From NCBI GenBank assembly GCA_012960245.1, contig DUBO01000043.1:23908-75511 (forward strand): a stretch of 51,604 nt of DNA. The letters are read 5' to 3'. How positions within the stretch are numbered: position 1 is the stretch's first letter; every line of letters begins with the position of its first letter. The notes under the pieces are model-generated. The model did no database searches, had not been told where the DNA came from, and saw only the letters and a program-made list of their open reading frames with translations. Source of the DNA: Candidatus Binatota bacterium. GTDB taxonomy: Bacteria > Desulfobacterota > Binatia > UBA1149. Made by a program: the position numbers and the translations under genes. Below are positions 50,457-51,604 of this stretch, piece by piece.

Positions 50457-51604
<1,148 letters not shown>

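Overview
The window is about 51.6 kb of GC-rich bacterial chromosome, densely coding on both strands. I see no tRNA, rRNA, transposase, phage gene or CRISPR array. The features point to an uncultured lineage of the old Deltaproteobacteria or Binatota type: secreted proteins with CGNG..CDDGD cysteine motifs, dockerin-like EF-hand repeats and thrombospondin-3-like aspartate repeats; a luciferase-like (LLM) oxidoreductase; paired acyl-CoA dehydrogenases; a UGA-decoded selenoprotein; and NtrC/sigma-54 regulation. The exact phylum cannot be fixed from the window.

Layout. 0-2.6 kb: a secreted YVTN-propeller/c-type cytochrome gene that runs off the left edge. 2.8-6.3 kb: thiolase, LLM oxidoreductase, a GrdB-like selenoprotein with an in-frame TGA at 5499, and a membrane protein. 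6.3-7.3 kb: a long regulatory gap, then a secreted cysteine-rich protein. 7.3-11 kb: a hypothetical gene, then an overlapping trio of small subunit, GMC oxidoreductase and acyltransferase-like protein. 11-18.1 kb: a MurG-like glycosyltransferase, a gap with divergent sigma-54-type promoters and a probable small RNA, lnt, a ComP-like histidine kinase and an NtrC-family response regulator. 18.5-22.7 kb: three secreted proteins, the last a beta-helix with a tandem-repeat tail and a strong terminator. 22.7-31.4 kb: small membrane protein, HEAT protein, pterin dehydratase, hydrolases, metallo-beta-lactamase-fold protein, glutathione transferase, TVP38 protein, M48 peptidase and desaturase. 31.4-38.2 kb: acyl-CoA synthetase diverging from two acyl-CoA dehydrogenases and accessory enzymes. 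38.3-42 kb: ychF, PLP lyase, PhyH dioxygenase and an epoxide-hydrolase-like protein. 42-44.6 kb: a cobalamin riboswitch controlling a secreted beta-propeller and a second secreted protein. 44.7-48.6 kb: rnhA, znuABC and an SDR. 48.7-51.6 kb: a dockerin-repeat secreted protein and mrp, which runs off the right edge.

The most striking signal is regulatory. The four intergenic gaps longer than 300 bp (near 6.4, 12.4, 18.3 and 21.2 kb) contain, between them, five sequences matching the sigma-54 -24/-12 element with exact GG-N10-GC spacing. Each gap also carries the 8-mer TGGGGCAA, 60-145 bp upstream of the promoter elements. An NtrC-family activator gene lies in the middle of this territory. The proposed targets are a cysteine-rich secreted protein, a glycosyltransferase, a probable ~82-nt sRNA that ends in a strong intrinsic terminator, a pair of secreted proteins, and a beta-helix surface protein. 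I infer a local cell-surface regulon run by the kinase/regulator pair.

Two other systems stand out. One is the selenoprotein, which would otherwise be annotated as two broken ORFs. The other is the B12-riboswitch operon, whose secreted beta-propeller is reminiscent of Bacteroides BtuG. All calls come from reading the sequence by eye; no database searches or folding programs were run.
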